64,000 bases of DNA from Alloalcanivorax dieselolei B5 (lineage in GTDB: Bacteria > Pseudomonadota > Gammaproteobacteria > Pseudomonadales > Alcanivoracaceae): NCBI RefSeq assembly GCF_000300005.1, contig NC_018691.1, positions 4,607,001-4,671,000 of the forward strand, read 5' to 3'. A model generated the notes under the pieces. The model saw nothing but the letters and a program-made list of their open reading frames with translations. It made no database searches and was not told where the DNA came from. Shown piece after piece: positions 33,427 through 42,428 of this stretch. The translations under genes were made by a program, and so were the position numbers. How positions within the stretch are numbered: the first letter of the stretch is position 1; each line of letters opens with the position of its first letter.

Positions 33427-34914
33427 ATGAACATTACCAGCCTGCTCAGCCGCGCCAGTCAGGGTATCGATGCCGTTCCGGTAACGGTGGAAACCCATCT
33501 GGCACCGGGATTGCCCGGTTTCACCATCGTCGGCCTGCCGGACACCGCGGTACGCGAGAGCCGCGACCGGGTCCGCTCGGCGCTGGTCACCAGCGGCTTC
33601 GAGTTTCCGCAACGGCGCATCACCGTCAATCTGGCACCGGCGGACCTGCCCAAGGACGGCGGCCGTTTCGATTTGCCCATCGCCCTGGGCATCCTGTTGG
33701 CCAGCGGCCAGTTGGGGCGGGTGGACATCGACGGCCACGAATTCATTGGCGAGCTGGCGCTGTCCGGCCGTCTCAATCCGGTGCCGGCGCTGTTGCCCGC
33801 CGCGCTGGCCTGCGCCGACGCTGGCCATACCCTGGTGGTGCCGGCGGAGAATGCCGACGAGGCGGCCCTGGCCGGCGCCCACACCCTGGCGGTGACCTGC
33901 CTCAATGATCTCTGCGCCCATCTGCGCGGCGCCACGCCCTTGCCCTGCCACCCCGCCCCGGACATCGACCGGCAAGCGGCCCCGCACCATCCCTGCCTGG
34001 CCGATGTGCGGGGTCAGATCAGTGGCAAGCGCGTGCTGGAAATCGCCGCCGCCGGCGGCCACTCCCTGCTGCTGTGCGGCCCTCCGGGGGCCGGCAAAAG
34101 CCTGCTGGCGTCACGACTGCCGGGCCTGCTGCCACCACTGGACCAGGCTCAGGCCCTGGAAGTGGCGGCCGTCTACTCGCTGCGCGCCAGCCGGCCGGCG
34201 GCGCACTTTCTGCAACGCCCCTACCGCAGCCCCCATCACACCACCTCCGCCACCGCCCTGGTGGGCGGCGGCGGCCGCCCACGGCCGGGAGAAATTTCCC
34301 TGGCCCATCATGGCGTGCTGTTCCTTGATGAGTTGCCGGAATTCGAACGGCGCGTGCTGGAGGTACTGCGTGAACCGCTGGAGACCGGCGAGGTGCACAT
34401 CGCCCGCACCGCCCAGCAATTGACGTTCCCCGCCCGCTTCCAGCTAGTGGCGGCGATGAACCCCTGCCCCTGTGGCTATCTTGGCGACCCCGAGCGCGGC
34501 TGCGGCTACCGCTGTGAAAAAGCCCGCCGCTATCAGGCACGCCTGTCCGGGCCGCTGCTGGATCGTATTGATCTGCATCTGGATCTGCCCCCACTGCCGG
34601 CGGCGGAGCTGCTGGCAGGCCAGCCCGGGGAAAGCAGTGAACGGGTACGCCAGCGCGTGATCGCCGCCCGCCAGCGGCAACAGCAACGCCAGAACCGGCT
34701 CAACCGGGATCTGCCCACCGATACGCTGGAAGCGATACTGGCGCCGCACCGCGCCTGGTTGATCGAGACCATGGAGCGGCTTGGCCTGTCCGCCCGCGCG
34801 CTGCACCGTAGCCTGCGGGTGGCCCGCACCATCGCCGATCTGGCGGGCACGGACCGGGTGGACCGCGCCCATCTGAGTGAGGCGCTCAGCTATCGGCGGA
34901 ACCAGGAAGGCTGA
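33427..34914 (+). CDS. comM: YifB family Mg-chelatase-like AAA+ ATPase (ComM)
   Basis: A 495-residue YifB/ComM protein. The N-terminal Lon-type domain (about residues 1-170; GLPGFTIVGLPDTAVRESRDRVRSAL) is followed by an AAA+ module with Walker A GPPGAGKS (218-225) and Walker B FLDELPEF, then VAAMNPCPCGYLGD and the C-terminal helical lid. In Vibrio and Acinetobacter ComM is a helicase that promotes branch migration during natural transformation. It is near ubiK as in Pseudomonas, but here the sulfatase and LysR genes lie between. It overlaps the convergent EamA gene by 29 bases. Confidence 0.94.
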   Translation: MNITSLLSRASQGIDAVPVTVETHLAPGLPGFTIVGLPDTAVRESRDRVRSALVTSGFEFPQRRITVNLAPADLPKDGGRFDLPIALGILLASGQLGRVDIDGHEFIGELALSGRLNPVPALLPAALACADAGHTLVVPAENADEAALAGAHTLAVTCLNDLCAHLRGATPLPCHPAPDIDRQAAPHHPCLADVRGQISGKRVLEIAAAGGHSLLLCGPPGAGKSLLASRLPGLLPPLDQAQALEVAAVYSLRASRPAAHFLQRPYRSPHHTTSATALVGGGGRPRPGEISLAHHGVLFLDELPEFERRVLEVLREPLETGEVHIARTAQQLTFPARFQLVAAMNPCPCGYLGDPERGCGYRCEKARRYQARLSGPLLDRIDLHLDLPPLPAAELLAGQPGESSERVRQRVIAARQRQQQRQNRLNRDLPTDTLEAILAPHRAWLIETMERLGLSARALHRSLRVARTIADLAGTDRVDRAHLSEALSYRRNQEG

Positions 34915-35794
34915 CGCCGGCGGCGCGGCGCAACGGCCGCCGCCAGGTTTCCGCCAGGATCACGCCGGCCAGTGTCAGCCCGCCGCCGATCAGATGCGCC
35001 CAGGTCAGTTGTTCGCGCAACAACACTGAAGCGATCACCGCGGTGAGCAGGGGCATCAGGTTGAAGAACAGGCTCATGCGGCTGGGATCGAGCCGGGCAA
35101 TCCCCTGCATCCACAACAAGGGCGCCACCATGGAGGCCAGCACTCCGGCATAGATCACCAGCGGCACCGCCTCGACACTGGCGCCCTGTTGGGGTGACAG
35201 CAACAGCAGCGGAAACAGGGCCACCAGCGCCACCAGCACCTGCAGATACAACAGCAGCATGGCCGGCAAGGGCGGCTGCCAGCGTTTCAGCAACACGCCA
35301 TAGACCGCGTAGGCGAAGGTCGCCAGCACCATCAGAGCGTCGCCCTGATTAATGCCCCGGGCGACCAGAGCGGCGAGGTCGCCGGATGAGACCACCAACA
35401 CCACGCCGCACAGGGAGATCACCGCGCCCACCAATGCCCCCAGGGTCAGAGGCATGCCCAGCAAGGTCGAGGATAAAGCCAATGCCATCAACGGCATCAG
35501 CGACAGGATAATGCCCATGTTGGTGGCGCTGGTCATGGTGGCGGCGTAGTAGGCCAGGGTCTGGTACACCGCCATGCCCAGCAAACCGAGCACGATGATA
35601 CGGGGAATCAGCGGCTTCACCTGGTGACGGAAACGCCACAGTCGCGGCGCCATCAGCGGCGTCAGCAACGCCCCCGCCAGTACCCAGCGGTAAAAGCCGA
35701 TTTCCGCCGGGAACAGCACGCCCACCGCCAACTTGTTGACCACGTTGTTGCCGGACCAGATCAGTACCGCCGCCAACGGGAGCAAATACGCCAT
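34886..35794 (-). CDS. EamA family (DMT) exporter
   Basis: A 302-residue inner-membrane transporter with ten hydrophobic spans in two EamA repeats: VLIWSGNNVVNKLAVGVLFPAEIGFYRWVLAGALL starts the first and YLQVLVALVALFPLLLLS the second half, with VLLREQLTWAHLIGGGLTLAGVILAETWRR at the end. The start at 35794 has GGAGG eight bases upstream; the open frame before it runs into the divergent AraC gene. Such proteins usually export amino acids or other small metabolites. It is divergent from an AraC regulator that may control it. Confidence 0.9.
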   Translation of the reverse strand: MAYLLPLAAVLIWSGNNVVNKLAVGVLFPAEIGFYRWVLAGALLTPLMAPRLWRFRHQVKPLIPRIIVLGLLGMAVYQTLAYYAATMTSATNMGIILSLMPLMALALSSTLLGMPLTLGALVGAVISLCGVVLVVSSGDLAALVARGINQGDALMVLATFAYAVYGVLLKRWQPPLPAMLLLYLQVLVALVALFPLLLLSPQQGASVEAVPLVIYAGVLASMVAPLLWMQGIARLDPSRMSLFFNLMPLLTAVIASVLLREQLTWAHLIGGGLTLAGVILAETWRRPLRRAAGVSLPGSADS

Positions 35795-35886
35795 ACCACG
35801 GGCCTCCATTTCTCGAGGCGCCATTATGGCGCTGTCTGAAACAAGCCTTATACTCCCATTCAGACAACCCACAGGGGATTTCGGAC

Positions 35887-36687
35887 ATGACAGCGCCCTA
35901 TTATCTGCCACTGCCGGATTTCACCACGCTGCCGTCGCCGGTGTACTTCCGTTACGACGAGTTTCCGGCCGGCAGCGAATCGCTGGAACACCGCCATGAT
36001 TGGGGCCAGCTCAACTACACCACCCAGGGCATCATGCGTTTGTGGGTGGAAGGAAAGCGGTTTCTGTCGCCACCCCAATACGCCGTGTGGATTCCGCCCG
36101 GCGCTACCCATGGCTGTTACAACCCCAGCGCGGTGACTTATCGTTCCGTGTACATCGACACCGCCTTGTGCGAATCCCTGCCACGCCAGGCCTGCACCGT
36201 GGCGATCAGCGACATTCTCAAAGCCATTCTGGTGGATTTCGCCCGGCGCGGCGTGCATGAACCGGAACAGGAGGCTGACCGCAGACTGGCCCAGGTGATG
36301 CTGGACCAGCTAAGCCGCAGTACCCAAGGCGTCCCTTACTTCCTGCCCTACACCGATCACCCGGTGCTCAGCGGTGTCCTGGAAGCCCTGCGGGAAAACC
36401 CCGCGGACAATCGCACTCAGGTGCAATGGGCGCGGCAGGCCAACATGACCGAACGCACCCTGGCCCGCCTGTGCCACCGGGAATTGGGCATGCCGCTGGG
36501 GGAATGGCGCCAGCGGTTGCGTTACCTGCTGGCGCTGGAGGCCCTGGAGGAGGAACACAGCGTCCATGCCATCGCCTATGATCTGGGCTACAGCAACCCC
36601 TCCGCGTTCATCGCCATGTTCCGGCGTCTGGCCGGCACCACCCCGGAGCAATACCGGCGGCAAGCCGGGATCGCGAGCGGTGCCTGA
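35887..36687 (+). CDS. AraC family regulator with cupin sensor
   Basis: A 266-residue AraC-type regulator. The N-terminal cupin region (SLEHRHDWGQLNYTTQGIMRLWVEGKRF ... YAVWIPPGATHGCYNPSAVTYRSVYID) binds a ligand, and the C-terminal double helix-turn-helix is TERTLARLCHRELGMPLGEWRQRLR and VHAIAYDLGYSNPSAFIAMFRRLAGTTPEQYRR. It belongs to the branch found beside DMT and MFS exporter genes, and it is divergent from the EamA gene by 92 bases, so exporter control is likely. The downstream SDR is convergent and ends two bases away. Confidence 0.92.
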   Translation: MTAPYYLPLPDFTTLPSPVYFRYDEFPAGSESLEHRHDWGQLNYTTQGIMRLWVEGKRFLSPPQYAVWIPPGATHGCYNPSAVTYRSVYIDTALCESLPRQACTVAISDILKAILVDFARRGVHEPEQEADRRLAQVMLDQLSRSTQGVPYFLPYTDHPVLSGVLEALRENPADNRTQVQWARQANMTERTLARLCHRELGMPLGEWRQRLRYLLALEALEEEHSVHAIAYDLGYSNPSAFIAMFRRLAGTTPEQYRRQAGIASGA

Positions 36688-36689
36688 TC

Positions 36690-37436
36690 TCAAAGCGTGT
36701 TGCAGAGATGGCCGCCGTCCACCGGAATCGCCGCGCCGCTCATATAGGAGGACGCGTCGGAGGCCAGCAGCAGCAACGGGCCGGCCAACTCGTCGATCTG
36801 GCCCAGGCGATGGTAGGGGATGCGCTTGATCAGCTTGCCGCCATGGGGCCCCTGGAAAAACTCCCGGTTGATGTCGGTTTCAATGTAGCCCGGGCAGATG
36901 GCGTTGCAGCGAATGTTGTAGCGGGCGTAATCCAGAGCAATGGACTTGGTCAGTTGCACCACGCCGGCCTTGGACACGGTGTACGGTGACAGCAAGGCGC
37001 CCACCCGCAAGCCGAGGATGGAAGCGATATTGATGATATTGCCGGGGCGCTCGTCCCGGCGCCATTGCTGAATGGCGAACTTGCTCACCGCCCAGACACC
37101 GTTGAGGTTGGTGTCCACCACCGCGTTCCAATCTTCCTCGGACAGGGTGTCGGTGGCGCCTTCCCGGGTGATCCCGGCGTTGTTCACCACCACATCCAGG
37201 GCCGGCATGCTCTCGAAAGCCCGCTCCACGTTGGCGTGATCGGACACGTCCATTTCCACCACCCGGGCGTCACGCCCCAGGGCGCGGACTTTTTCCGCGG
37301 TGGCTTCGAGTTTGTCCACCCGGCGCGCCGCCAGCACCAGATCGGCACCGTGCTCGGCCAGCACTTCGGCGAAACGGGCGCCAAAACCACTGGAAGCGCC
37401 GGTGATAAGAACGCGTTTGTTAGTGATATCGAACAT
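36690..37436 (-). CDS. SDR family oxidoreductase, FabG-like
   Basis: A 248-residue classical SDR of the 3-oxoacyl-(ACP) reductase-like group. The cofactor motif is ITGASSGFGARFAE, followed by VVVNNAGITREG; the catalytic residues are Ser in NIASILGLRV, YTVSK and Asn in the NNAG-side helix; the C-terminus IPVDGGHLCNTL is typical. ATG at 37436 gives the standard N-terminus. No operon partner is visible: the AraC gene at 37618-38664 is in the same direction but 181 bases away. Confidence 0.9.
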   Translation of the reverse strand: MFDITNKRVLITGASSGFGARFAEVLAEHGADLVLAARRVDKLEATAEKVRALGRDARVVEMDVSDHANVERAFESMPALDVVVNNAGITREGATDTLSEEDWNAVVDTNLNGVWAVSKFAIQQWRRDERPGNIINIASILGLRVGALLSPYTVSKAGVVQLTKSIALDYARYNIRCNAICPGYIETDINREFFQGPHGGKLIKRIPYHRLGQIDELAGPLLLLASDASSYMSGAAIPVDGGHLCNTL

Positions 37437-37617
37437 GGCTGTCTCCCAAACCTGTCTATAAAAAACCAAGCAAAAACGGACCGCGGGAACCCGATCGCGG
37501 AGGATGGAGTAAGGGCCCGACGAAAGAGGGCATTGATTGTGCCGCTTTCCAGCGTCTGGAGTGAAGTCTGTCGCGGCCTGTTACATCTTGACCGGTGATG
37601 AGGCGATGGCGGATGCG

Positions 37618-38664
37618 TTACAGATTGCCCAGATAGTCGCTGGGCGGACGGCCGGTCCAGCGGCGGAAAGCCCGGGTGAAGTTGCTGGGTTCGGCGTAGC
37701 CCAGCTTCTGTGCTACTTGCTGCACGGTGAGATTGGCCTGGAGATAACGTACCGCGCGGGCCATGCGCACTTCTTCCAGCAGATAGCGGTAGCTGACGCC
37801 CAGCGCGGCGAGATAGCGACGCAGGGTGCGTGAGGTCAGGTGGAAACCGGTGGCCAGTTGCTCGAGGCTCGGCAAGGCGCCTTCCGCCTGCATCAGACGG
37901 GCGCGCACCCGGGAAGCCCAGTCCTGATCCGCTTCCAACCGTTGCAGTTCCTCCTCGCAGCGCTGGGCGGCCATCTGCCGGGAGGACGCGTCCGCCATCG
38001 GCAGAGCTTCCCTCAACAGGGTCGCCGGGAAACTGAGCACGGCGGTATCGGCGCCGAAGCGGACGGTCATGCCCAGCAATTCCTGATACCGCCCGGCGTA
38101 GTCCGGCGAAGCATACGGCAGGGTCAGAACCGCGCCCTGAAAACGGTCGCCAAGCAAATAACGCAACCCGGCCACCAGCGCGGCGGTGACCACCTCCAGA
38201 TAAGGGCGGCGGATCTCACCCAGGTCGTAGCTTTCCATCAGGGCGAAACGCACCCACGGCTCGTCCACATCGAGGCGCGGCAGACACAGGCGGGTACGGG
38301 TGCGGAAATAGCGCTCCAGCAACTGCAGCGCATCCCCCAGATCACGGCTGCTGATGGCGGCGTAGCCCAGCAAGCCATGAGCGGTAACGGTAAGTTGCTG
38401 CCCCAGGCTAAGAGCGATGGCGGGATCGCCGGACAGCTCCCGGGCGCTGGCCATGACGCGGCGGAACTGATCGAATCTCAACGCCGGCTCGGCACTGTAC
38501 ACCTGGGGCTCCGACAAGCCGGCATCCGCCAATAAACGGGACGGGTCGAGCCCGGCTTCACGGGCCAGCTCCACCAGATTGCGTACATAGTTGACCGGGA
38601 TCGGCGAACGATCACTGGCCAGTGCAGGGTCGTTGTGTGGCGTCCTGTTCATAACCTCAAGCAT
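37618..38664 (-). CDS. AraC family regulator (OruR/ArgR-like sensor type)
   Basis: A regulator of about 348 residues. The N-terminal 200 residues form the Arabinose_bd-type domain of the OruR/VirS group (DPALASDRSPIPVNYVRNLVELAREAGLDPSRLLADAGL ... GDPAIALSLGQQLTVTAHGLLGYAAISS). The C-terminal DNA-binding part is SLEQLATGFHLTSRTLRRYLAALGVSYRYLLEEVR and VQQVAQKLGYAEPSNFTRAFRRWTGRPPSDY. Two starts are possible, 38664 or 38652; neither has a strong ribosome site. It is upstream of the SDR on the same strand. Targets are unknown; SDR control is plausible. Confidence 0.9.
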   Translation of the reverse strand: MLEVMNRTPHNDPALASDRSPIPVNYVRNLVELAREAGLDPSRLLADAGLSEPQVYSAEPALRFDQFRRVMASARELSGDPAIALSLGQQLTVTAHGLLGYAAISSRDLGDALQLLERYFRTRTRLCLPRLDVDEPWVRFALMESYDLGEIRRPYLEVVTAALVAGLRYLLGDRFQGAVLTLPYASPDYAGRYQELLGMTVRFGADTAVLSFPATLLREALPMADASSRQMAAQRCEEELQRLEADQDWASRVRARLMQAEGALPSLEQLATGFHLTSRTLRRYLAALGVSYRYLLEEVRMARAVRYLQANLTVQQVAQKLGYAEPSNFTRAFRRWTGRPPSDYLGNL

Positions 38665-38761
38665 ACACCTGTGTTCAACCGTGTCCGAAAATGACAAGTC
38701 GCAGCCCAGGCCACCCCCTCGACGGCAACCGTAACCCGGACTCCCCCTGCACTATGCGCCG

Positions 38762-39484
38762 TTACCGCGGGAAACCCAAACCCGCCCCCGATCTCTGTTC
38801 CGCGTCGGTGAGCGGGCGCCATTCTCCCGGCGCCAGCGCCGGGTCCAATACCACGTCCCCCACCGCCTCCCGGTGCAATGCCACCACCCTGTTACCCACC
38901 GCCGCCAGCATCCGTTTGACCTGATGATAACGCCCTTCACTGATGGTCAGGCGCAGACACAGGGCGTCCACCACTTCCACTTGCGCCTCGCGGGTGGGGC
39001 GGGGGTCATCGCGTAACACCACGCCCGCCGACAGGGCATCAACCTGGGTCCGGGTCACCGGCTCGGCGGTGGTGACCCGATAACGCTTGGCGCAATGATG
39101 TTGCGGCGAGGTGATGCGGTGGGACCAGTGGCCATCACTGGTGAGCAACACCAGCCCGGTGGTGTCCAGATCCAGCCGGCCGGCGGCATGCAACCCGGCG
39201 CGCTGGTCACCGGGCAGCAGATCCAGAACGGTGCGGTGCCCCGGATCGTCGGTGGAACAGACCACGCCCACCGGCTTGTGCAGCATCAAATAACGGTGCC
39301 CTTCCAGTCTCAGCGGCCGCCCCTCCCAGACCACCCGCATGTCCGTTTCCAGACGCCGCTCCGGCTTGGCGGGCACCTCGCCGCCGGCACCGTCGAACAC
39401 CTGGATAGCGCCGGAGCGGATCAGGATTTTGACTTGTTTGCGGGTGAGCCCGGTGGCGTGGGCAACGAAGTAGTCGAGACGCAT
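38762..39484 (-). CDS. rsuA: RsuA-type 16S rRNA pseudouridine synthase
   Basis: A 240-residue RsuA/RluB/E/F-family pseudouridine synthase. The S4-like N-terminus (MRLDYFVAHATGLTRKQVK) carries KILIRSGAIQVFDGAGG. The catalytic motif is HAAGRLDLDTTGLVLLTSDG with the active Asp in GRLD. YHQVKRMLAAVGNRVVALHREAVG closes the family pattern. Closest in layout to the enzyme that modifies U516 of 16S rRNA. ATG at 39484 gives the usual start. It is divergent from rep by 100 bases. Confidence 0.9.
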   Translation of the reverse strand: MRLDYFVAHATGLTRKQVKILIRSGAIQVFDGAGGEVPAKPERRLETDMRVVWEGRPLRLEGHRYLMLHKPVGVVCSTDDPGHRTVLDLLPGDQRAGLHAAGRLDLDTTGLVLLTSDGHWSHRITSPQHHCAKRYRVTTAEPVTRTQVDALSAGVVLRDDPRPTREAQVEVVDALCLRLTISEGRYHQVKRMLAAVGNRVVALHREAVGDVVLDPALAPGEWRPLTDAEQRSGAGLGFPR

Positions 39485-39584
39485 GGCGGGCAGTATAGCG
39501 CCTTCGTCATCAGGCGTCGGCGGACACTGTTTCATACCGCCGTGGCTGCTATGATACGCGCCTTCGTTTACCCCTGGAGCCATC

Positions 39585-41606
39585 ATGACCTCGTTGAACC
39601 CTCGCCAACGGGAAGCGGTCCATTACGCCGACGGCCCACTGCTGGTGCTGGCCGGGGCGGGGTCTGGCAAGACCAGTGTGATCACCCGCAAGATCGCCTG
39701 GCTGATCCAGGAGCGGGGCGTGCCGGCCCGGCGCATCGCCGCGGTGACCTTCACCAACAAGGCGGCACGGGAAATGAAGGAGCGGGTGCAAAGCCTGGTC
39801 CACGGCGGCCAGAGCCGGGGCCTGATCGTCTCCACTTTCCACAACCTGGGTCTGCGCATTCTCAAGAGCGAACTCAAGGCCTGCGGCCTGCGTTCCGGCT
39901 TCTCCATTCTCGACCAGATCGATAGCCGTGAAATCCTCAAGGAAATCCTGCTTCAAGGGGAATCCGAGCGGGACCTGAACGCGGTGGAGGCGGTACATAA
40001 GTGCCTTTCGGACTGGAAAAACGAGCTGGTATCCCCCGAGGAAGCGGTGAGCCAGGCCCAGACCGAGGAAGAAGTGCGCGCGGCCATGGCCTACAGCGGC
40101 TACAACCGCATGCTGCGCGCCTGCAACGCGGTGGACTTCGATGACCTGATCATGATGCCGGTGCTGTTGTTCCGCGAACAACCACGAATCCTGGAGAAGT
40201 GGCGCCATCGGCTGCAATACCTGCTGGTGGACGAATACCAGGACACCAACGGCGCCCAGTACGAACTGGTGCGCATGCTGACCCTGCCGGAAGGCCGCTT
40301 CACCGTGGTTGGCGATGACGACCAGTCGATCTACGCCTGGCGCGGCGCCCGCCCGGAAAACCTGGATCAGCTGCAGCAGGACTGGCCGGCCCTGAAAGTG
40401 GTGAAACTGGAACAGAATTACCGCTCCACCGGCCGCATCCTCAAGGCCGCCAACACGGTGATCGCCAACAATCCCCATGTGTTCGAGAAGCGCCTGTGGT
40501 CGGACTACGGTTATGGCGAACCGGTGCGGGTGGCGGCACTGCGCGACGAGGACGGGGAAACCGACTGGATCGCCGGCGACCTGTTTCACCGCCGTCTGCA
40601 ACGGGGGCTGCACTGGAAGGACTTCGCCATTCTCTACCGCGGCAACTTCCAGTCCCGCATCCTGGAAATGAAGCTGCAATCGCTGTCGATTCCCTACAAG
40701 GTCTCCGGCGGCACCAGTTTCTTCTCGCGCAGCGAGATCAAGGACCTGATGTGCTATTTGCGTTTGCTGGTGAATCCGGACGACGACAACGCCTTTTTGC
40801 GCATCATCAATACGCCGCGCCGGGAAGTGGGCCCCGCCACCCTGGAAAAGCTGGCGGCCTGGGCGGGCCGGCGCGATCAGGGCCTGTATCATGTCTGCGG
40901 CGACCTCGGCCTGAGCGAGGCCATGCCGCCGAAGGCGGCGGAGAAACTGCGGGAGTTCAAGCAGTGGCTGGATGGCAAACGTGAACACTGCTTCCGCCAC
41001 AACAGCCTGCAGGCGGTGAAGGAACTGATCACCGAAATGGACTACGAAGGCTGGGTGATGCAAAACGCCTCCAGCCCGCGCATCGGCGAAAAGCGCATCG
41101 AAAACGTCTGGCAATTGGTGCGCAACATTCAGCGCATGCTGGAAAAGCAGGAAGAAGAAGACGACGGCTCCAGCGACCTGGAAGCAGTGATCGGCAAACT
41201 GGTGCTGATGGACATGCTGGAGCAGCAGGACGAGGAAGACGACTCCGACCGGGTCCAGCTGATGACCCTGCACGCCTCAAAAGGGCTGGAATTTCCCCAC
41301 GTCTACATGATGGGCGTGGAGGAAGAGCTACTGCCTCACCGTACCAGCATCGAGGAGGACAATATCGTCGAGGAGCGCCGCCTGATGTACGTGGGCATCA
41401 CCCGGGCACGGGAAACGCTCACCCTGACCCAGGCACGCACCCGCAAACAATACGGTGAGAAGGTGGATACCACACCGAGCCGTTTCATCGACGAACTGCC
41501 GCAGGATGATCTGGAATATATCGGTGAAGGCGCCCCCCGCAACGAGGAACGGGACAGCGAGGTGGCCGAAGCCAGCCTGGCCAATCTCAAGGCGTTGCTG
41601 GAGTAA
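39585..41606 (+). CDS. rep: ATP-dependent DNA helicase Rep
   Basis: A 673-residue superfamily-1A helicase, the size of Rep. It moves 3'-5' and helps replication forks past bound proteins. Motif I is GAGSGKT (24-30), the Walker B motif is LLVDEYQDTN, motif III is GDDDQSIYAWRGA, motif IV region is LEQNYRST, and motif VI is RRLMYVGITRARETL. The start follows a region with GGAG. The gene lies near the cytochrome c5 gene, as in Pseudomonas. Confidence 0.96.
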   Translation: MTSLNPRQREAVHYADGPLLVLAGAGSGKTSVITRKIAWLIQERGVPARRIAAVTFTNKAAREMKERVQSLVHGGQSRGLIVSTFHNLGLRILKSELKACGLRSGFSILDQIDSREILKEILLQGESERDLNAVEAVHKCLSDWKNELVSPEEAVSQAQTEEEVRAAMAYSGYNRMLRACNAVDFDDLIMMPVLLFREQPRILEKWRHRLQYLLVDEYQDTNGAQYELVRMLTLPEGRFTVVGDDDQSIYAWRGARPENLDQLQQDWPALKVVKLEQNYRSTGRILKAANTVIANNPHVFEKRLWSDYGYGEPVRVAALRDEDGETDWIAGDLFHRRLQRGLHWKDFAILYRGNFQSRILEMKLQSLSIPYKVSGGTSFFSRSEIKDLMCYLRLLVNPDDDNAFLRIINTPRREVGPATLEKLAAWAGRRDQGLYHVCGDLGLSEAMPPKAAEKLREFKQWLDGKREHCFRHNSLQAVKELITEMDYEGWVMQNASSPRIGEKRIENVWQLVRNIQRMLEKQEEEDDGSSDLEAVIGKLVLMDMLEQQDEEDDSDRVQLMTLHASKGLEFPHVYMMGVEEELLPHRTSIEEDNIVEERRLMYVGITRARETLTLTQARTRKQYGEKVDTTPSRFIDELPQDDLEYIGEGAPRNEERDSEVAEASLANLKALLE

Positions 41607-41702
41607 GCGGGTTCTGGAAAGCCCACGGACCGGGCTATGAAACCGCAGGAGCTTTGCCCGGGCGGCGGACCGCTGCAAGCGAATCCTTTGCCGCCAAGGC
41701 CC

Positions 41703-41772
41703 ATTCGCTGGCAAGCCAGCTTCCCACAGGCTCTGCTACGGAGCCGCTGTGGGAGCTGCCTTGGCAGCGAAT
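41703..41772. repeat. REP-like palindromic repeat, copy 4 (divergent type)
   Basis: ATTCGCTGGCAAGCCAGCTTCCCACAG reads inverted against CTGTGGGAGCTGCCTTGGCAGCGAAT, with a few mismatches, around a 17-base loop. A decayed half copy precedes it at 41645-41702. Compared with the other copies the TAGGAGC core is replaced by TGGGAGC. It lies between convergent rep and the cytochrome c5 gene. Confidence 0.75.
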
Positions 41773-41801
41773 GGCGTAAGCGGACTCCGTATCCGCCGAA
41801 A

Positions 41802-42263
41802 CTACTGGCTGTTCTCGACGATGTATTCCACCGCGTTGCGGATTTCTTCTTCGGAACAATCCATGCACATGCCCTTGGGCGGCATGGCGTTGAAGCCTTC
41901 GAAAGCGTGCTTGACCAGGGTGTCCATGCCCTTTTCGATATGGCTGGCCCACTGACCGGCATCACCGAACTTGGGTGCGCCGGCGGCACCGGTGGCATGG
42001 CAGGCGGCACAGCCGGTATCGTACACGGCCTGGCCGGAACGCGGTTCACCGCCCCCTTCCGCGGCGGCCACCGCGCTGCCGCACTCTTCGCCTTCCACGC
42101 ACACGGACCCCACCGGTTTGATCCGCTCGGCGGTGGCGCGGTCACCCAGAACCGAGCGCTCGCCCAGAGGATACGGGGAAATGTCCTTGGTGCTGGCGGC
42201 CATTACGGCGCCGGCGAACAGGGTGGCCAGTACAATCAGGCCAGCAGTCAGCATTTTTTTCAC
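41802..42263 (-). CDS. Cytochrome c5
   Basis: A 153-residue periplasmic monohaem c-type cytochrome. The GTG start at 42263 follows GAGGTGG; the N-terminal KKMLTAGLIVLATLFAGAVMAAS is a cleavable signal peptide. After a 60-residue spacer comes YDTGCAACHATGAAGAPKFGD with the haem motif CAACH and later NAMPPKGMCMDCSEEEI, holding the distal Met and the c5 disulfide cysteines. It resembles the product of cycB in Pseudomonas. The spacer is longer than in soluble c5 proteins, and its two cysteines (CVEGEEC) could form another disulfide. Confidence 0.9.
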   Translation of the reverse strand: MKKMLTAGLIVLATLFAGAVMAASTKDISPYPLGERSVLGDRATAERIKPVGSVCVEGEECGSAVAAAEGGGEPRSGQAVYDTGCAACHATGAAGAPKFGDAGQWASHIEKGMDTLVKHAFEGFNAMPPKGMCMDCSEEEIRNAVEYIVENSQ

Positions 42264-42428
42264 GGTTCCACCTCGGTTATTGGTATGTCCCGAAACACAG
42301 CTTTGAATAACGCCCGGCTCCCCCTCGGGACCGGGACTCATTCAGAGACGTGCCGGCTCTGTTTGTTATTGCGGGCGCGATTATACCCTCAGAAATCGCG
42401 GGGATAAAATCAGTACCTTGGGAGTAGC

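Noticed and set aside
39549-41273. 574-codon open frame opposite rep
   Set aside because: Antisense to a helicase with all motifs intact; composition is His/Gln/Ala-rich as expected of shadows.
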